A stretch of DNA of 64,000 bases from Adiantum capillus-veneris (GCA_014529385.2 CM043970.1:41347279-41411278); one strand, 5' to 3'; shown: positions 10,663 to 24,560, counted from the first letter of the stretch. Notes: generated from the sequence alone by a model not told the origin. Translations and numbers: made by a program.

Positions 10663-11909
10663 GTGCACAATGGTGAGTCTGGTGGACACTTTTCCAATGA
10701 AGTAACCTACAAGAAGATTCTGCAAGCTAGTCTGTGGGGGCAAACACTGATTGCTGATGTCATAAGTTTTTGTACAACTTGTGACATATGCCAAAGAATA
10801 GGCCGACCAACAGCTGCAGATATGACTCCCTTAATGCCAATACAACCACTGGGAGTATTCATGAAATGGGGACTGGATTTTATGGGACCTTTTAAGAAGG
10901 TAACTCCCAGGAAGAACAAGTACATAGTGATGGATAATTGTTATGTTACCAAGTGGGTTGAAGCTAAGGCTCTTTCCGACAACACAGCCAAGTCAACTGC
11001 AAGGTTTTTGTTTGAGAATATTGTCTGCCGATATGGATGTCCAGTAGAGATTGTGACCGATCAAGGAACACATTTTATCAATGACACTATGAAAATCTTA
11101 TTAGATATGCTTTCAATCAAGCATCCGAAATCTACTCCTTACTATCCCAGATGCAATGGACAAGCTGAAAGTAGCAATAAGACAATAAAGACTATTCTCA
11201 CTAAGGTGGTGCAAAAGAAACCAGACCTGTGGGATTTGAAACTTCAGATTGCTCTATGGGCTTATAGGACAGCTTATAAGGTAACTACTGGAATGACACC
11301 ATTCAGAATGGTGTATGGTACTGAAGTTGTGGTTCCTATGCAGTTTGTAATCCCCAGTCTGAGAATGGCTGTGAAGTATGGATTAGACTTCAACCATAAT
11401 CTTAAGAAGAGGCTGGATGAACTGATGCAATTGGATGAACTCAGGCAAAGGGCTATATTGGAACAAGAAATTCTTCAACAACGAATAAAGCACTGGCATG
11501 ATCGCCAAATTAAAGTTCGAGAATTCCAGAAAGGAGACTTAGTGCTTCTATATCAGTCTAGACTGGGTCCAAAGAAGCTGAACTTGAAAATTGCCTAGGC
11601 AGGACCTTTTGAGGTAGATTGGGTCTTCTCCAACGGCACAGTCAGATTGAAAGATTTATCTGGATTGATATTGCCAGGATATATAATGGAGCAAAGATCA
11701 AGCTTTATTATTCAGAGACTAGAGAAACTGAGCCAGAACAAGGTACTAAGGAACTAGAGGTTGCTGATCAAGAGATACCGAAATCAGACATTTTTGGACT
11801 TTTTCATGTACGACCAGTTCTAGGTTCAGAACCAATACCAGAAGGACCAGATCAAGATGACCTTAGAATCAGTACCAATATGCTCGGGCCAAATTGGAAA
11901 TCAGTTTAG
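10663..11909 (+). pseudogene. pol: Outer element integrase and pol C-terminus
   Basis: The zinc finger starts HNGESGGHF and ends CTTCDIC. The DDE core is WGLDFMGP, IVTDQGTHF and NGQAESSNK, then WAYRTAYKVTTGMTPFRMVYG. TAG at 11596 falls just before the C-terminal module AGPFEVDWVFSNGTVRL. A frameshift near 11,670 moves the reading to the frame with NGAKIKLYYS, which runs to TAG at 11909. The tail is acidic and proline-containing. The next coding block starts about 430 bases on. Confidence 0.88.
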
Positions 11910-12341
11910 TACCAGTATGGACACACTTTCCAAATTTTAAGCGCCCAACGGTCAAATGGCACGCCAGTGGTAATTATTACAAGGATGGGTCGTAGTCTTG
12001 TCCAATGCATGTCTGCCACGACAGCAAACAACGCACAAAAGTCTAGGAGCGGCGAGTGGTGGAGATTTTATGGCGCGAACGCGTTTAACAGTCAGGAGAG
12101 TTACCATTTTTCCTCATAAATCTCCTGCACGACGTTTCCCTCCTGTCAAACCATTCGCCATCGCCAAGCTCCGAGGTTTCTTTGCTGCAGCCGCAAACTT
12201 TGACCTCTGATGAGACAGTTGACTATCATATAGTCTTGCCAGCGACACCAGGAAATGGCTTCGACACGACAAGTAGCCTCCTTCACCTATTTCATCGTCA
12301 TCGACCTCACAGTGTATGGGTAGAAAGAAAAGCGCAAGAAG
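11910..12341 (+). other. Spacer between pol and the extra frame of the outer element
   Basis: No domain recognised. It holds ATGGGTAGAAAG at about 12315, which looks like a lysine-rich start that is one base out of frame with the following long frame; a single indel would make it the natural start of the third reading frame. Confidence 0.4.
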
Positions 12342-15300
12342 ATGCAGGAGTCTCTTGAGGAAACCCAGGCTATAGTTGTTGAGGCAAAGGCAAGCCTTCC
12401 CGTTCTTCCATACAGTAAAATCTAGCATTATGTATTTACTGATCAAGCAATGACTCTGCTACAACTCTGGGATCTTCGAGTTGTATTGCAAGCCACAAGG
12501 ATTGCTTTTGATGCAGACATCATCAAGCAAGTTCTTGATTCCTTCGACGCTGAGAATGGTAGTGCCATGGTAAATGAAAGGAAGGTGTCGGTAACAGCAG
12601 AAGCCATAGCATTTGCATTCCGGATGCCCAATGAGCCCAAACCTTCTGTGGCAACTGCGCAACAAATAAGTATCGCTCTAAAGGAGGATGAAACGGGTAG
12701 AAGAAAGCGCAAGGCAAGTGCTCAAGGAGTTCTAGTAGCGGGACTGGAAGCCTCCGCTGCTTACAGGTTTGTAGTTGAAGCAGTAAGTCTTAAGAACAAC
12801 CCAACGTATGTGTCAAAAAAATTGTTTGCTATGCTGTTGGTCAAGATACTGGATCCACACGTCCATATCAACCTTTGTCAAATTCTCTTGCATAATGCAC
12901 TCCAGCAGACTGCCAAGCTAAAATCTCAAACTGTTTTCAAGGACTGGTATGTTTGGCAATTCCTGTATTGGGCTACTGCTGCAGATGTTAATGAGGAGGT
13001 AAAGCAGGCTTGGAGTGAAAAGCCAATTTTTGAACCAAAGAAAATTGAATTTCCTCAGACGACGAGGAAACAAACAGTCAAACCATTTCAACCGACCTGA
13101 AAAGGAAAGCAACTGCAGAAGAGGCTGGCAGTTCAAAGAAGCAAAAAATTACACTGGCAAAAAGCAGTGAATTTTTGAAGAAAATAGAAAGCCAGGTCAA
13201 GGCAGTAACCACTGAGAAAGCTGTAGTGAGTCAGACTGAGCAGCAATTTGCTCAAAAGACTGTGCCTGACCAGTCAGTTGTAAAGAATACAGTTGCTACT
13301 GGGTCTCGGAAAGATCATGGCAAGCCAGCCACACTGTGGAGCAGATAACAGACCAGCCACGGGACAAAGGCAAGAGTCAACTGGACAAAGGGAAAGGTCC
13401 AGCGTTCTCGACTTTGCCTGGTGGAGTTCCTACAAATACTGGAAACCTTCTGCAATTGGTAAAACAGGATAAGCTGCAGCAAATGTAGACTCAGCCCCAT
13501 TCAAAGGGCATCTTTTGCTCAGCAAAGCTGATTATGCACCTCTACCCTATGTGGCTCCAGTAGCAATATATGAGCCTATTAATTCTGATCCAACCACAAT
13601 CAAAGACAGATGTTTAGTCCTTATACAGTCTTCTTGGAATACCATTGTCAGTTGTATGGGACAACTGATGGAGGTTGCTGGATCAGAAGAAGAAGTCAAA
13701 AAGCTCAAAGCTGACTAGGCAGAAGCACATCATCAGATTGAAATGCTCCAGAAAGCCCAGGAAGTGTAGAACATACAACACAGGGTACTGGAAGCTCAAT
13801 TAGAAAGGACTAATGAGTTGTTAAACAAAAAGATAGCTAAGGCTGAATCTGAAATCATGATCATCAAGAGTCAAAGGAATGAAGCACTGAGAGCTGCCGA
13901 GCGAGCTGAAACAATGCTCAGAATAAAGCGGGCGGAATTCAAAAAATTGCTACTGCACCATACAACTCTGAAGGCTTCTCTGACTGAAAGATATATCTAC
14001 AATAGCTTGTCTGAAATTTTAAACCCATCAGGCAATGCTGTTTTCAATTTAGAGAATTTAAAGTCTTTGATGGAAAGTATGCAGAGAGATTTATAGGACA
14101 AGGTGGGTGAGTTCAATAATGATCTGATGAACCAAGCTATAATGGATTATATTGAGTAGCAGACTGCTTCGGATGAGAATGAAGAAGACGAAGAGGATGA
14201 AGTTGATCAGGAGGAGGATGATCAAGAGGCTGGGCATACAAAGGATGATGATGATGCCCCACCACCATCTCCACCTCCAAGACCCGGTACTGGTGGGACA
14301 TGGCCAAATGAAGGAGGCCAGTCACAGCCAGACCAACCAGACCAGAATGAGGGCCAGCAGGAAGGACAGGACAAAGAGCACCAGTCGGGTGACCAGCAGA
14401 CTGAAGAGCAGCAGCCCAGTCCCACTGGGAATCAGCCAACTGATCAGTTCCATCTCAACAGAGATGCTAAAGGAAAAATGAAAGTACAAGATGAGGGACC
14501 AATTGTTGATCATCAGAACTCATTGCAGCTCATTACCCTGAATAGGCAACTGAGACATCAACAGGCCTCCATCACTAGACAGTATCTGGAGGATGATGAT
14601 CTCTGGATTGACTTGGAAAGATTTCAAAGACTATATGTGGGAGCCAGGGAAATGGTAGAACATTGGAAATCAGCAGCTTTCCATGATAAAGAAGCTTGTC
14701 ACCTACCTGCACATCCCAGTACAGTCTAGCTGTTGGAACGAGTTTCTGAATGCTGATGAGAGAGTGGAAAACCCGCACTGGCAAAGGCAGTCTACTGCAG
14801 ATTGTCTCTCCCTAGCCCTGGAACTGGAACTTTTGCTGGGTAACAAACCAACTTACCGTTGTATGAAGGATGTTAGGGTACAACTCAAGGAAGTTTTGGT
14901 ACAAATGCAAACTGCCAGAGGTGTTTTGGAATAGAGAGTCAAAGCCATTCTTGAGGACCAGACAGCCACTAACAGAGGACCTCAAACACGAATGTCAGTC
15001 GGAGCACAGGAAACTGCTCTCCGGACACTGTTCCAGCTAGTGAGAATCACTAGAAAGATGATGCAACAGGAGAATCAGACTGTTCTCAATTTCTTAGAAT
15101 TTGTGTCTGATTCTCCAGTTCTCTTGTATGCTGTTCCAGCAAGAGAAACCGAGCTGCCAAGATTATTTCCAGCGCTGTATCCTCAACATCAAGAACCAGT
15201 TGATCGTCTCACATACTTCAAAATTACTGATGAGCTTCAGGATTGGTATGAGCGGTCAACTGTGGAATGGAAGACTTGGCAGACGTTGTTCAATGATGCT

Positions 15301-15798
15301 CTCCAAATCAATGACATTCAGGCACTAAAAGAGGATATGGGCCAGTGGAAGATTCAAGTCAGATGATTGACCAGGATTACTAATTAGTTGCTACAACTTA
15401 CGGTCGAATCTTCCAAATTACCAGAAAAAGACATTGCAGCAAAGTCGTGTCTAGCACCACAGTACAGGGAGATGGCTGAGATTCTTTTCGAAGCTCGAGT
15501 CAAAACTAACCAGCCTCTTCCATAAGGATGGATCCATACTGCTTCGCATTGTCATAAGCTGGCCAGAACTAGACTGAGTAAGGGCAGGCGTACACTCTAT
15601 GATCCTGACACCAAAACCTATCATTCTCTCATGCCTTACGAAGTAGAGATGACCACCGACCGACGGGATCCGCTTGAGCAGGAGGCCATTTATCGACTAA
15701 TTCAGAAGGAGAACGTTGGTACTGGGACTTCTCAAGAACCGTCCCGGTCAAAGAGCAAAGGCAAACGGAAGACGGTCCAATGGAAGGATACTGGGTAG
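12342..15798 (+). pseudogene. Large unassigned third ORF of the outer element, downstream of pol
   Basis: About 1,150 codons, broken by several stops (for example 12423, 13098, 13716, 14094, 14157) and a frame change near 14,690-14,727, yet with continuous coding character. In order: a globular N-terminus (FAFRMPNEPKP; WYVWQFLYWATAADVN); a Lys/Gln-rich linker; a charged coiled-coil-like part (13,690-14,090); an Asp/Glu run then Pro- and Gln-rich tract (14,170-14,450); a Trp-containing C-terminal domain (ELQDWYERSTVEWKTW); and a basic tail ending near VQWKDTG. I see no signal peptide, transmembrane segment or known envelope motif. Its place between pol and 3' LTR is where Athila-type env-like or other extra ORFs sit. 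Function unknown. Confidence 0.7.
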
Positions 15799-16094
15799 TT
15801 TCATCTCAGAATTCAGTGGAGGCGACTTTTCTTCTCAGCAGGCAGGGAGAGATGACAACTCCACCTTGGCCTGGTGAGAGCCCCACCTTGGACTTTTCCG
15901 CTGCCTCTCGCATTCCCTGGTCCATCTTGAACTCCTACTCGTAATCTTTGAATGGCCAGTCTATCAGTGGTCAAGCCGGCATCCCAACACCAGAACCAGA
16001 CGATGGATTTTTCAGTCTCACATCAGATTCAGACAAGGGAATTTTTTTTCAGAAATTTTGGAATCTTGCCAAAATTCAAGAAAGAAGGGAAGGA
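15799..16094 (+). other. Untranslated tail with polypurine tract of the outer element
   Basis: No coding signal. It ends in the purine run AAGAAAGAAGGGAAGGA directly before TGTAGACGG, as expected for the plus-strand primer next to a 3' LTR. Confidence 0.6.
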
Positions 16095-16526
16095 TGTAGA
16101 CGGCTGGATAGTCACTATGTGGGAACATCTTCTTAGAAGATGGGCAGCGAATTACTTAGTAATTACTATGGTAATTACTACAGTAAACACGAAGTGTATA
16201 AATAGGGCCTATTACATTGTTATCGGGTTGGCAATTGTTATCACTTGGGTTAGCGCTTTGGCTATAATTGTACTTGAGCATCATTGGCAGTATTGTCGGC
16301 TGTACTTTCTCTCTGTAATCATATTCGCTGTAATCTTGATCTGTAATCCCAATCATGGCATATATTTCAGTTATACTTACTTCTCATCTAGTCTTCTGAA
16401 TCTGAACCTTATTCCAGTACCTAAGTCTGATTCTTATTTCAGTATCCACATTCTAGTTTAGTCTCTGATTCCTGTTCAGTCTGCTATCTGAAATCTTCCC
16501 ATACTAGTAGCTGAAATTTTTCAACA
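16095..16526 (+). repeat. 3' LTR of the outer element (right end uncertain)
   Basis: Starts TGTAGACGG right after the purine tract. A TATA-like TATAAATAGG is at 16197-16206, preceded by AT-rich TAATTACTA repeats. The partner LTR is outside the window, so the right end is a guess: TCAACA at 16526 is the nearest good ...CA end, but a later end is possible. Confidence 0.6.
16197..16206 (+). promoter_or_regulatory. TATA-like box in LTR
   Basis: TATAAATAGG about 100 bases into the outer element's 3' LTR, a plausible place for the U3 promoter. Confidence 0.5.
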
Positions 16527-17040
16527 CTGGAATTAGCTGTCTCAAGAGATCAGCTCCAATTCCACATGGTGATAGAGAGATAGAAAGAAAGATAGTGAGC
16601 CTACTTGGTGCGTTCTCTAGAGATGACTCACTTGCGTGAAAGCTTGCTAACATGAGTGTGTGTGCATCAACCGTTGGAGTCGAGATGTAGACATAGCTTC
16701 TTTACATAGTACAAATCTCCAAAGAAAATCACTACACTAAGTCCCCTCTCTCATGGTGCAAATGTTGCCAATTCCTCCCACCAAAATACTGCCAAGTGCT
16801 GACCTCTGATGAACTTGCCCCCCCACCCCCCGCCCCCCAATAGTGACCTCTTAGTACCTTTTTATAGGTGTTGGTTACTTTAGATTAGGGTAATCTGGTG
16901 TGATTAGGACAATCTAATCAGGGGAGACAAAGCAAGGTTGTGGGCCCTGGGTGGTTGACCCTTGCTTTGTCTTGGGAAATATTATAAGGAAAACCTCTAG
17001 GTGGGTCTTTGTGACCATCACCTAGAGAGATGAGAATTTA
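16527..17040. other. Non-coding stretch with two hairpins
   Basis: No gene seen. A C-rich run lies at about 16819-16840. A 13-bp perfect inverted repeat (AGACAAAGCAAGG, 16925-16937, with its complement at 16960-16972) is followed by a 9-bp one (CTCTAGGTG, 16995-17003, with 17019-17027). Confidence 0.5.
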
Positions 17041-18300
<1,260 letters not shown>

Positions 18301-20796
18301 AGTACCAATCTTTGGTGGTAATATGCCACCAAATTTGGTATTGTAATATTAAATCTTGATACTATGCTAAAGTGTTTTAGCTGATTGTTGTGTACAATTA
18401 TTTTTCAAGCATAGTTATAAAGCCCGTTCTTATTGTGTAATAAGAACCCTTTTTGGTACTCTACAATAACTATCCCCTTCCTCTTTCTCATCCTCACCTC
18501 CCTTGCTCTCATCATCTCTCTCCCCTAACTGCCTATTGTCCTCTTCCTTCCTCTCATCTAGCCTTGAACTACTAACCTGGTAAATCCCACTTGTCTCTAA
18601 ATTCAAAGTCACGTTTGTCACCAAGTAGCAAGTAGCAGAAAAGTACCAAAGCAATAGCAAGAAAAATTACGTGTACAAAAAGATAAAGTGCACTGGTAAA
18701 ATTTTTCAGGAGACCAAGATACACCAACAATGATAATTTTCATAATTTTCATGCAAAATTCCACAGGCAATGTTCAAGCTTACAAAATACTTTACACATC
18801 GGGGGGTCAAAGCGGTACAAACACCCCTCCAAAGAGACAAAGTAGTTGGCAATGTAGAAGGAAAGTCATCCTTGACATCAAACAAGGGTGTGTGGTGGTT
18901 GTAAGTGTAGTGGGGAATTTCTCATCTAGCCACCCATAGATGCATGAAAAAATGACCTCCATAAGATACTTCGGCTTTTTCGGGTAATAATGTTTTGGCT
19001 CATATGGCCGAATGCAGCAACACAAGTCGTAATCATTCGTCAAGGACTTGTATCTTGTGTCATCCACAAGGAGGGTGTTCACTTTTATTGAATTGCGGAT
19101 GCTTGCGCCACACTCTTCTTAGGAGATTTAGAAAAATAGGCTTGTCACCGGACTCCTCTGAAATTGATGATTGTGGGAGCCCACATCTCACATTGAGACC
19201 GGTCATAAATATCTATGATAGAGAAATTAAGCAAATAGAACAGCTATACAAATAAAAGTACCAAAGTAGCAAACACACAACATCAAAGTAGCAAAAAACC
19301 AAAGTAGTAAACATTAAAAAATTGTGTACATAGTACCAAACACAATACCACAATACCATAGAAACAGAGTACCAAAGACACAAATAGTACCAAATTTTGT
19401 ACACAAAAATAAATAGTACCAAAAGTACCAAAGTGCCAAAGAGTACCAAAGTACCATATAGTACCAAAATGTGTACAAATCAATAGCAAGGTGCAAAATA
19501 GTAACAAGATAAGTAAAGCCAGTTTGAAATTTAAGCTTTGAGATTTAAGCGATAAATACCTAAAATGAGGTCTTTCATCTTCATCAGTTTAGGGAAGCAA
19601 TCATTCATTATGGTCATCAAATTCTTCCTTTGACTTCATGACTAGAGCATCACTTCCTCAAGTTGATGATGAAGTCCTCCGCATCAGGTCTGACAAGATA
19701 ATATTTGTATTGGGAGACGTGCACACCTTGGGGCCTACATCTCGTTGGGACTAGGATATTCCACAAACCTTTGGGTTTTCCAACACAATCCTTTAGCATA
19801 AATACATTGACATCCAAAATAACAAGGCACCTATCTCTTGCCATTACATAGGTCGGCATTGATGTACTCGGTCGTTCTTCATTTAGCCACCAATTGCCCC
19901 TAGCTATAGTACCACTAAACTATATGAGTAGAAGAACACAGTCTTTTTGCAATAACAAAATTGGAAATTAGGCACCATAAAAGTTTACCAATTTTTGACA
20001 GTAGGACATGACAATTTACAAGCACATTGACATCTTTCAAGAGTAGTGTGATGTGACACCAAATGCATTGACATAAGCAAAACGGGATGGTATTTGATAT
20101 TAATCCAGAAGTAAGAACAAAATGCTATCATAAATAGCTAATTCTTTCAAGTTCGTAGCTTGAGGCCACAACCAACGGGAGGCTTTCTAGATTTCCCATT
20201 GAAGAGTTGGGAGAGGGTGGCTGAGTCAATGATATCACCTATTTCTAAGGGCGTTGCATCAGGTGTCTCCTCTGCACCTTGGCCTCCTTAGCACCTTTAG
20301 CCGTCTCTACACCTTTAGCCCCTTTGGCCTCCTTCGTGCCAAAAGCCTCCTCCGAGTCTCTCGGCTTCTTGGCACCTACAACCTCCTGTGCCCTTTGAGT
20401 AGGTTCTGTCGTCCACTTTGCCTTCTTTATCCTATTTGTACCCACCTTCTCCTTTGCAAATTTCAATGTTGCAGCCAGAAACTCTGCCATTGAGAGAACT
20501 TTAACTGCCATCTCTTCAGTTGGCTATTCTTTGCTGATCTTCTTACCTTGATCAATCTCCATTTCAGCAACTTCCTCAATTGGATCACTTCCCCATGTTG
20601 TACTCATGTTGTCTCCTTCCCTTTTACCCTGTTTTAACCCTCTCTTGCACTTCGGATTTCAGCTTATCTTCTCCCAAGCTTGAGTCCACAGTACCCTCAT
20701 CCTCTTTCCCTTTTGTTGTGCTCGCATCAAGGTCTTGTAGTATATCCTGCACTTTAGCTTTCAGTTGATATTTTCTCAAGCTTGAATCTATAGTAG

Positions 20797-21046
20797 ACTC
20801 AACCCTTTTCCCTTACATTGTGCTGACATCAAGGTCTTGCCGTATTTCCTGCACTTCAACTTTCAACTGATATTCTCCCAAGATTGATTCTATATAGCAT
20901 AGGATTAACCCCGTTACCTGCACTCAACCCTTTTCCCTTCCATTGTGCTGACATCAAGGTCTTGCCGTATTTCCTGCACTTCAACTTTCAACTGATATTC
21001 TCCCAAGATTGATTCTATATAGCATAGGATTAACCCCGTTACCTGC
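20797..21046. repeat. Tandem duplication, 125-bp unit
   Basis: 20797-20921 and 20922-21046 are nearly identical (one difference seen, TTACATTG versus TTCCATTG). More diverged related units lie upstream (from about 20640) and a partial one follows near 21050. On the minus strand each unit can be read as a repeat containing EYQLKVEVQEIRQDLDVS, so the array may have been coding in the FCP1-like gene. Confidence 0.85.
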
Positions 21047-21629
21047 CGCCTGCTGTGATGGCATCAAGATCTTGTAGTATTTCTTGCACGGAATTGTAAG
21101 GATCTTCCTGGAACATGTGAGTCGCATATGACTTGCTATGACCATGGATGAAAGATGAGATTAGATCATCAATTCAAATGATATAAGCATAGTGTCTAGC
21201 ACAACACCCCACTTACTCTTCAATACCAACCTCCCTAACACTCACGTCTTTGCCTCCTAAGGGACTGTGATGTTGCAACATTTCTTCACACAAATATCTT
21301 TTGTTCTCAACATAGTGGACAATACTCATGCCGGCAAGGAAGTGTGAAGGTACCAACCACGTAAGAAGCCTCCAAAGCCTCCCCTCAAGCATCACAAGTA
21401 CCAAACACATAAATTGTGTTTTCAGAGTCCACAACATGGGACCTTGGAAACAATATGTATATCACCCCCCTCTTCACATCAATAGACAACTTGCTTACAA
21501 AATCGTAATGGTCTTGGTTTTTCAGGAACTCATTGAAGAGCTTGACATACTCCATCTACAAAATAGACATACTCTATTAACTTATCTACCAAGGAAAAAA
21601 ATTAGCAAGGAAGAACACAAGCATTACCA

Positions 21630-22850
21630 AAACAATAAAAAAATAGTACCAAATGAACTTCATCCGAGTACCAAATAGGGACCAAGACAATATCAAAACA
21701 GGTAAAATTGTACTAAAACAATTCTAAACAACACTTTATTGCTGCAACGAAGTACCAAAAACTTCCAAGAAAAACCGAAGGAGTATCAAAACAATAATAT
21801 ATAGATAAACAATGGAGTACCAAAAGAGTTTCAAAACAATAACTCATAGTACCAAATATGTAGCAAAATAGTACCAAAACAAGTCAAATGGAACCAAAGT
21901 AGTTCTAAATATCACTATATTGGTACAGCAAGGAACACAAAACTCATAAGAGACACCCATAAAGACCCAATGAGACCCAATAACTTGTAATAAAAATATT
22001 CCAAACCAGTACCAATTCACCAAGATAATTCAAAATAGTACCAAATGAAGCACAATAAACACCAAAAATCCCAAAGATGGGACCAATATAGCACCCAAGA
22101 CATATTTAGCAATTCCCAAATAGTACCAATGGAGTATCAAAATATTTTGAAATAGCACCAAAAGTACCAAAGACATTAACAACATAGTACCCAATTCAAA
22201 CTCAACAGTACCCTATAAGACCAAAAAATATGTAACTAGAAAGTAGCAAAGCAATATGAAAGGAGGTGAAAACAACACCAAATTAACAAAAAAGCACCCT
22301 GAGTAGCGAGGATTGTGCCAACATAGGATCCAATAAAAAACAAAATGTATAGTATATGAGTACCTAAAAGTACCAAACCAATACAAAAATAGTCCAATGG
22401 AGTACCAAATGTAATAAAGAAGCACTAAAGTTTTTCAAGGAAAGTACTAACATAGAACCTAGTGTTTAAAAAATATCCAAATAGTTATATAAAGTAGCAA
22501 TATAATTCAAAAATTACCAAAGCACTATAAAAATATTTCAAGAAAGTACAAAAATAATTGATTCAGAATAGTCCTTAAGGTTACCAAATGATTAAAATGC
22601 AACAAAAGTACCATGGATTGTGGCAACATAGCACCCAAGACAAAATCGCCAGTACCTTATAAGACACAAAATGTAGTAACAAGAAAGTACCAAAATAGTT
22701 CAAGAAAGTATCAAATGAAACAAAGAAGCACCATAAATTACTAAGGAAAGTATCTAGACAGATTCTAGTGTTAACCAAAGTACAAAAACAGCTAGAGAAA
22801 GAACCAAAATAGTTCAAGAAAGTACCAAAAGCACCTGAAAATGTCAGCAA
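21630..22850. repeat. Degenerate AGTACCAAA-motif array
   Basis: The motif AGTACCAAA and one-base variants occur dozens of times at irregular 10-60 base spacing. A second dense patch is at 19255-19480 and scattered copies lie around 18300 and 18640. Read on the minus strand it is TTTGGTACT in T-rich sequence, fitting expanded introns of the minus-strand gene. No regular repeat or spacer structure. Confidence 0.7.
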
Positions 22851-23666
22851 ATAAACCAACCAAGAAGTCAAACATGCCAAATCACCAAACCATGTGCAAA
22901 AGAAACACTTTCAACAATCATACACAATGCAATAAGCTAGAAATACAATACCTCCTATTATTGAACCTCAGCTTGGAGCTTCTAGATATGTTTGGAAACC
23001 TGTGTCATTGTAACAAGCACCGACTTGCTCCCAGATCGCTCGGCCTCAAACCCTTTGATCTCTTCATCAAGGAGAGGGATTTTCTACAGCAACAGAACAA
23101 TGCACGCTTGGAGGGCATTAATGTCCTCCATAAAAGAAATTCCACGCCCTGTTTGCTTGAATAGAGGCCTTCAGGTCAGTTAGGTTTGTCGATCTTGGAT
23201 GTGACACCAGTCTTAGAAGTCATTTTTTCAATGCCTCTTAATCATGTGTGTACTCAGCCTCAACCCCTCTGCTAGCTTGCTTTGGTTCTGTGTAGATGTT
23301 GTTACCACTTTGAGTCATCCAAGCCTTGTTATCTGAACGTAGGAAACTTTTGAGGGAGGAACCATTTTGCCTCCTCAATCCCTCAATTTTACGATCAAGC
23401 CCGCCATTCCTAAATGCTATCATCTGCAACACTCCTTCCCCAAACCAGGCCCAGGGTCCTCTATGCCCTGTTGGGTCTTTTTTTTTTGCTGCATGACATT
23501 TCTCAAAAGCATAGCACTTAGCGATTTTGTTGGTCAATTCACCACATCAATGGGGCCCTTGATAAATTTTGGAGAATAGAAATTTTCATTCTTCCACCAG
23601 ATGTGGCTGCAAATGGTTTAAATAGATCCTGTTGTTCTTTTGGTACATGTACTTGAAAATAGTTAA

Positions 23667-24560
23667 TGTAATGGAAATGCCTATGAACATTGAGAATAGC
23701 GTAATTAAGAGAACTATAGTGAGAATTTTTATGTTACTACTTTGAGAACATAGAGGGTGAACTTAACTACAGGTAGAAACATAACCATTTTACTTAATTA
23801 ACTTGGCATGAACAATACTTTTACATTATAAATTCTCCCACAAAGAGAGACTTGGTACAATACAATCTTTGTGTTCCTTGTGACCTAGGTTATGCCATGA
23901 AGATGGAAAGCTTGATGCATCATGAGCATAACATAAACTTTGTAAAAGAACTAACCATCCTCGGCCTCAATTCCAAGGCCTCAAACAACTTTGAAGGTGG
24001 AGAGAGCTAGCAGGGAAGAGGAAGAAGAATCATTCATAGGAAAAAGAAACATTTCCTCACTTATCATTAATTTTCTTGCTTAGCATAGCATAATAGCATA
24101 GTAATGAAGATGGAGAAGATGACAAGCTTAAGCATTGAAGCATGGCTCTTGGTTGGATTTGCATTCCATAGCCAAGAGTGTTGGTGTAGGCTCTCAACTT
24201 CTCAAAAATCTTGGAGAAGGAGATGGATTTCTTGCCCTTTCACCAAGTAATAATGTGTGAAAAGCGAGTGTGTGAGAGGGTGTATACCCCCAAGCACACC
24301 CCTTGCTTGTTTTGGTCGACCCCTCCTTGTAGCTCAAGCTTGAAGCTAATTGGACCCCTCTAAGCCTAGCCAATCACATGCACAATGCATTTCAAGAAAC
24401 ATGGGTAGTCTTTGGACAAGTGTCCTCCTTACCCCTTTGAGAGAGAGAGCTTGAAAATATCTAGATATTTGTTTAATTGAACTAGAAGCTCATTGGATCC
24501 CTCTTTAGCCCAGCCAATAGGATTCAAGCACACTATATTATTAACCTTAAACATCCACAC
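23667..24560 (+). repeat. Dispersed repeat, copy 1 (LTR-like)
   Basis: Starts TGTAATGGAAATG and is colinear with 43957-44960 in the same orientation. Shared landmarks include ACTTAATTAACTTGGCATGA, TGTTCCTTGTGACCTAGG, GAAGCATGGCTCTTGGTTGG and TGGTCGACCCC. No open frame. The TG start and lack of internal genes fit a solo LTR or small non-autonomous element, but the right end and any target duplication are unclear. Confidence 0.65.

Larger units (their letters stand above)
18430..23570 (-). pseudogene. Relic of an FCP1/NIF-type (HAD) phosphatase-like gene with long introns
   Basis: Minus-strand exon-like islands. 19859-19650 reads RDRCLVILDVNVFML (HAD motif I with DxN) and later YYLVRPDAEDFIINL, then CFPKLMKMKDLIL before a possible GT donor at about 19555. 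19200-18950 reads LLRRVWRKHPQFNKS and, in another frame, NTLLVDDTRYKS, the DD motif of FCP1/NIF domains, then YGWLDE. A Lys/Glu-rich part lies at 20511-20245 and coding-type tandem repeats at 20640-21050. Further islands at 21437-21213 and 23537-23238 are unassigned and may be N-terminal exons. A stop after INLRK and the frame change before NTLLVDD suggest a pseudogene. AT-rich spacers are packed with TTTGGTACT-like motifs. In the family, such domains dephosphorylate phosphoserine, for example on the RNA polymerase II tail. Confidence 0.5.

Noticed and set aside
14152-14481. Met/Arg/His-rich frame
   Set aside because: It is a shadow of the acidic and proline/glutamine-rich segment of the third ORF in the correct frame.
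12342-15798. Retroviral-type envelope gene
   Set aside because: The position fits but no signal peptide, fusion-like or transmembrane segment was seen, so the product is left unassigned.
21630-22850. Regularly recurring AGTACCAAA as a CRISPR array or satellite
   Set aside because: Spacing is irregular, the motif is only 9 bases with variants, the host is a plant, and there is no constant unit length.
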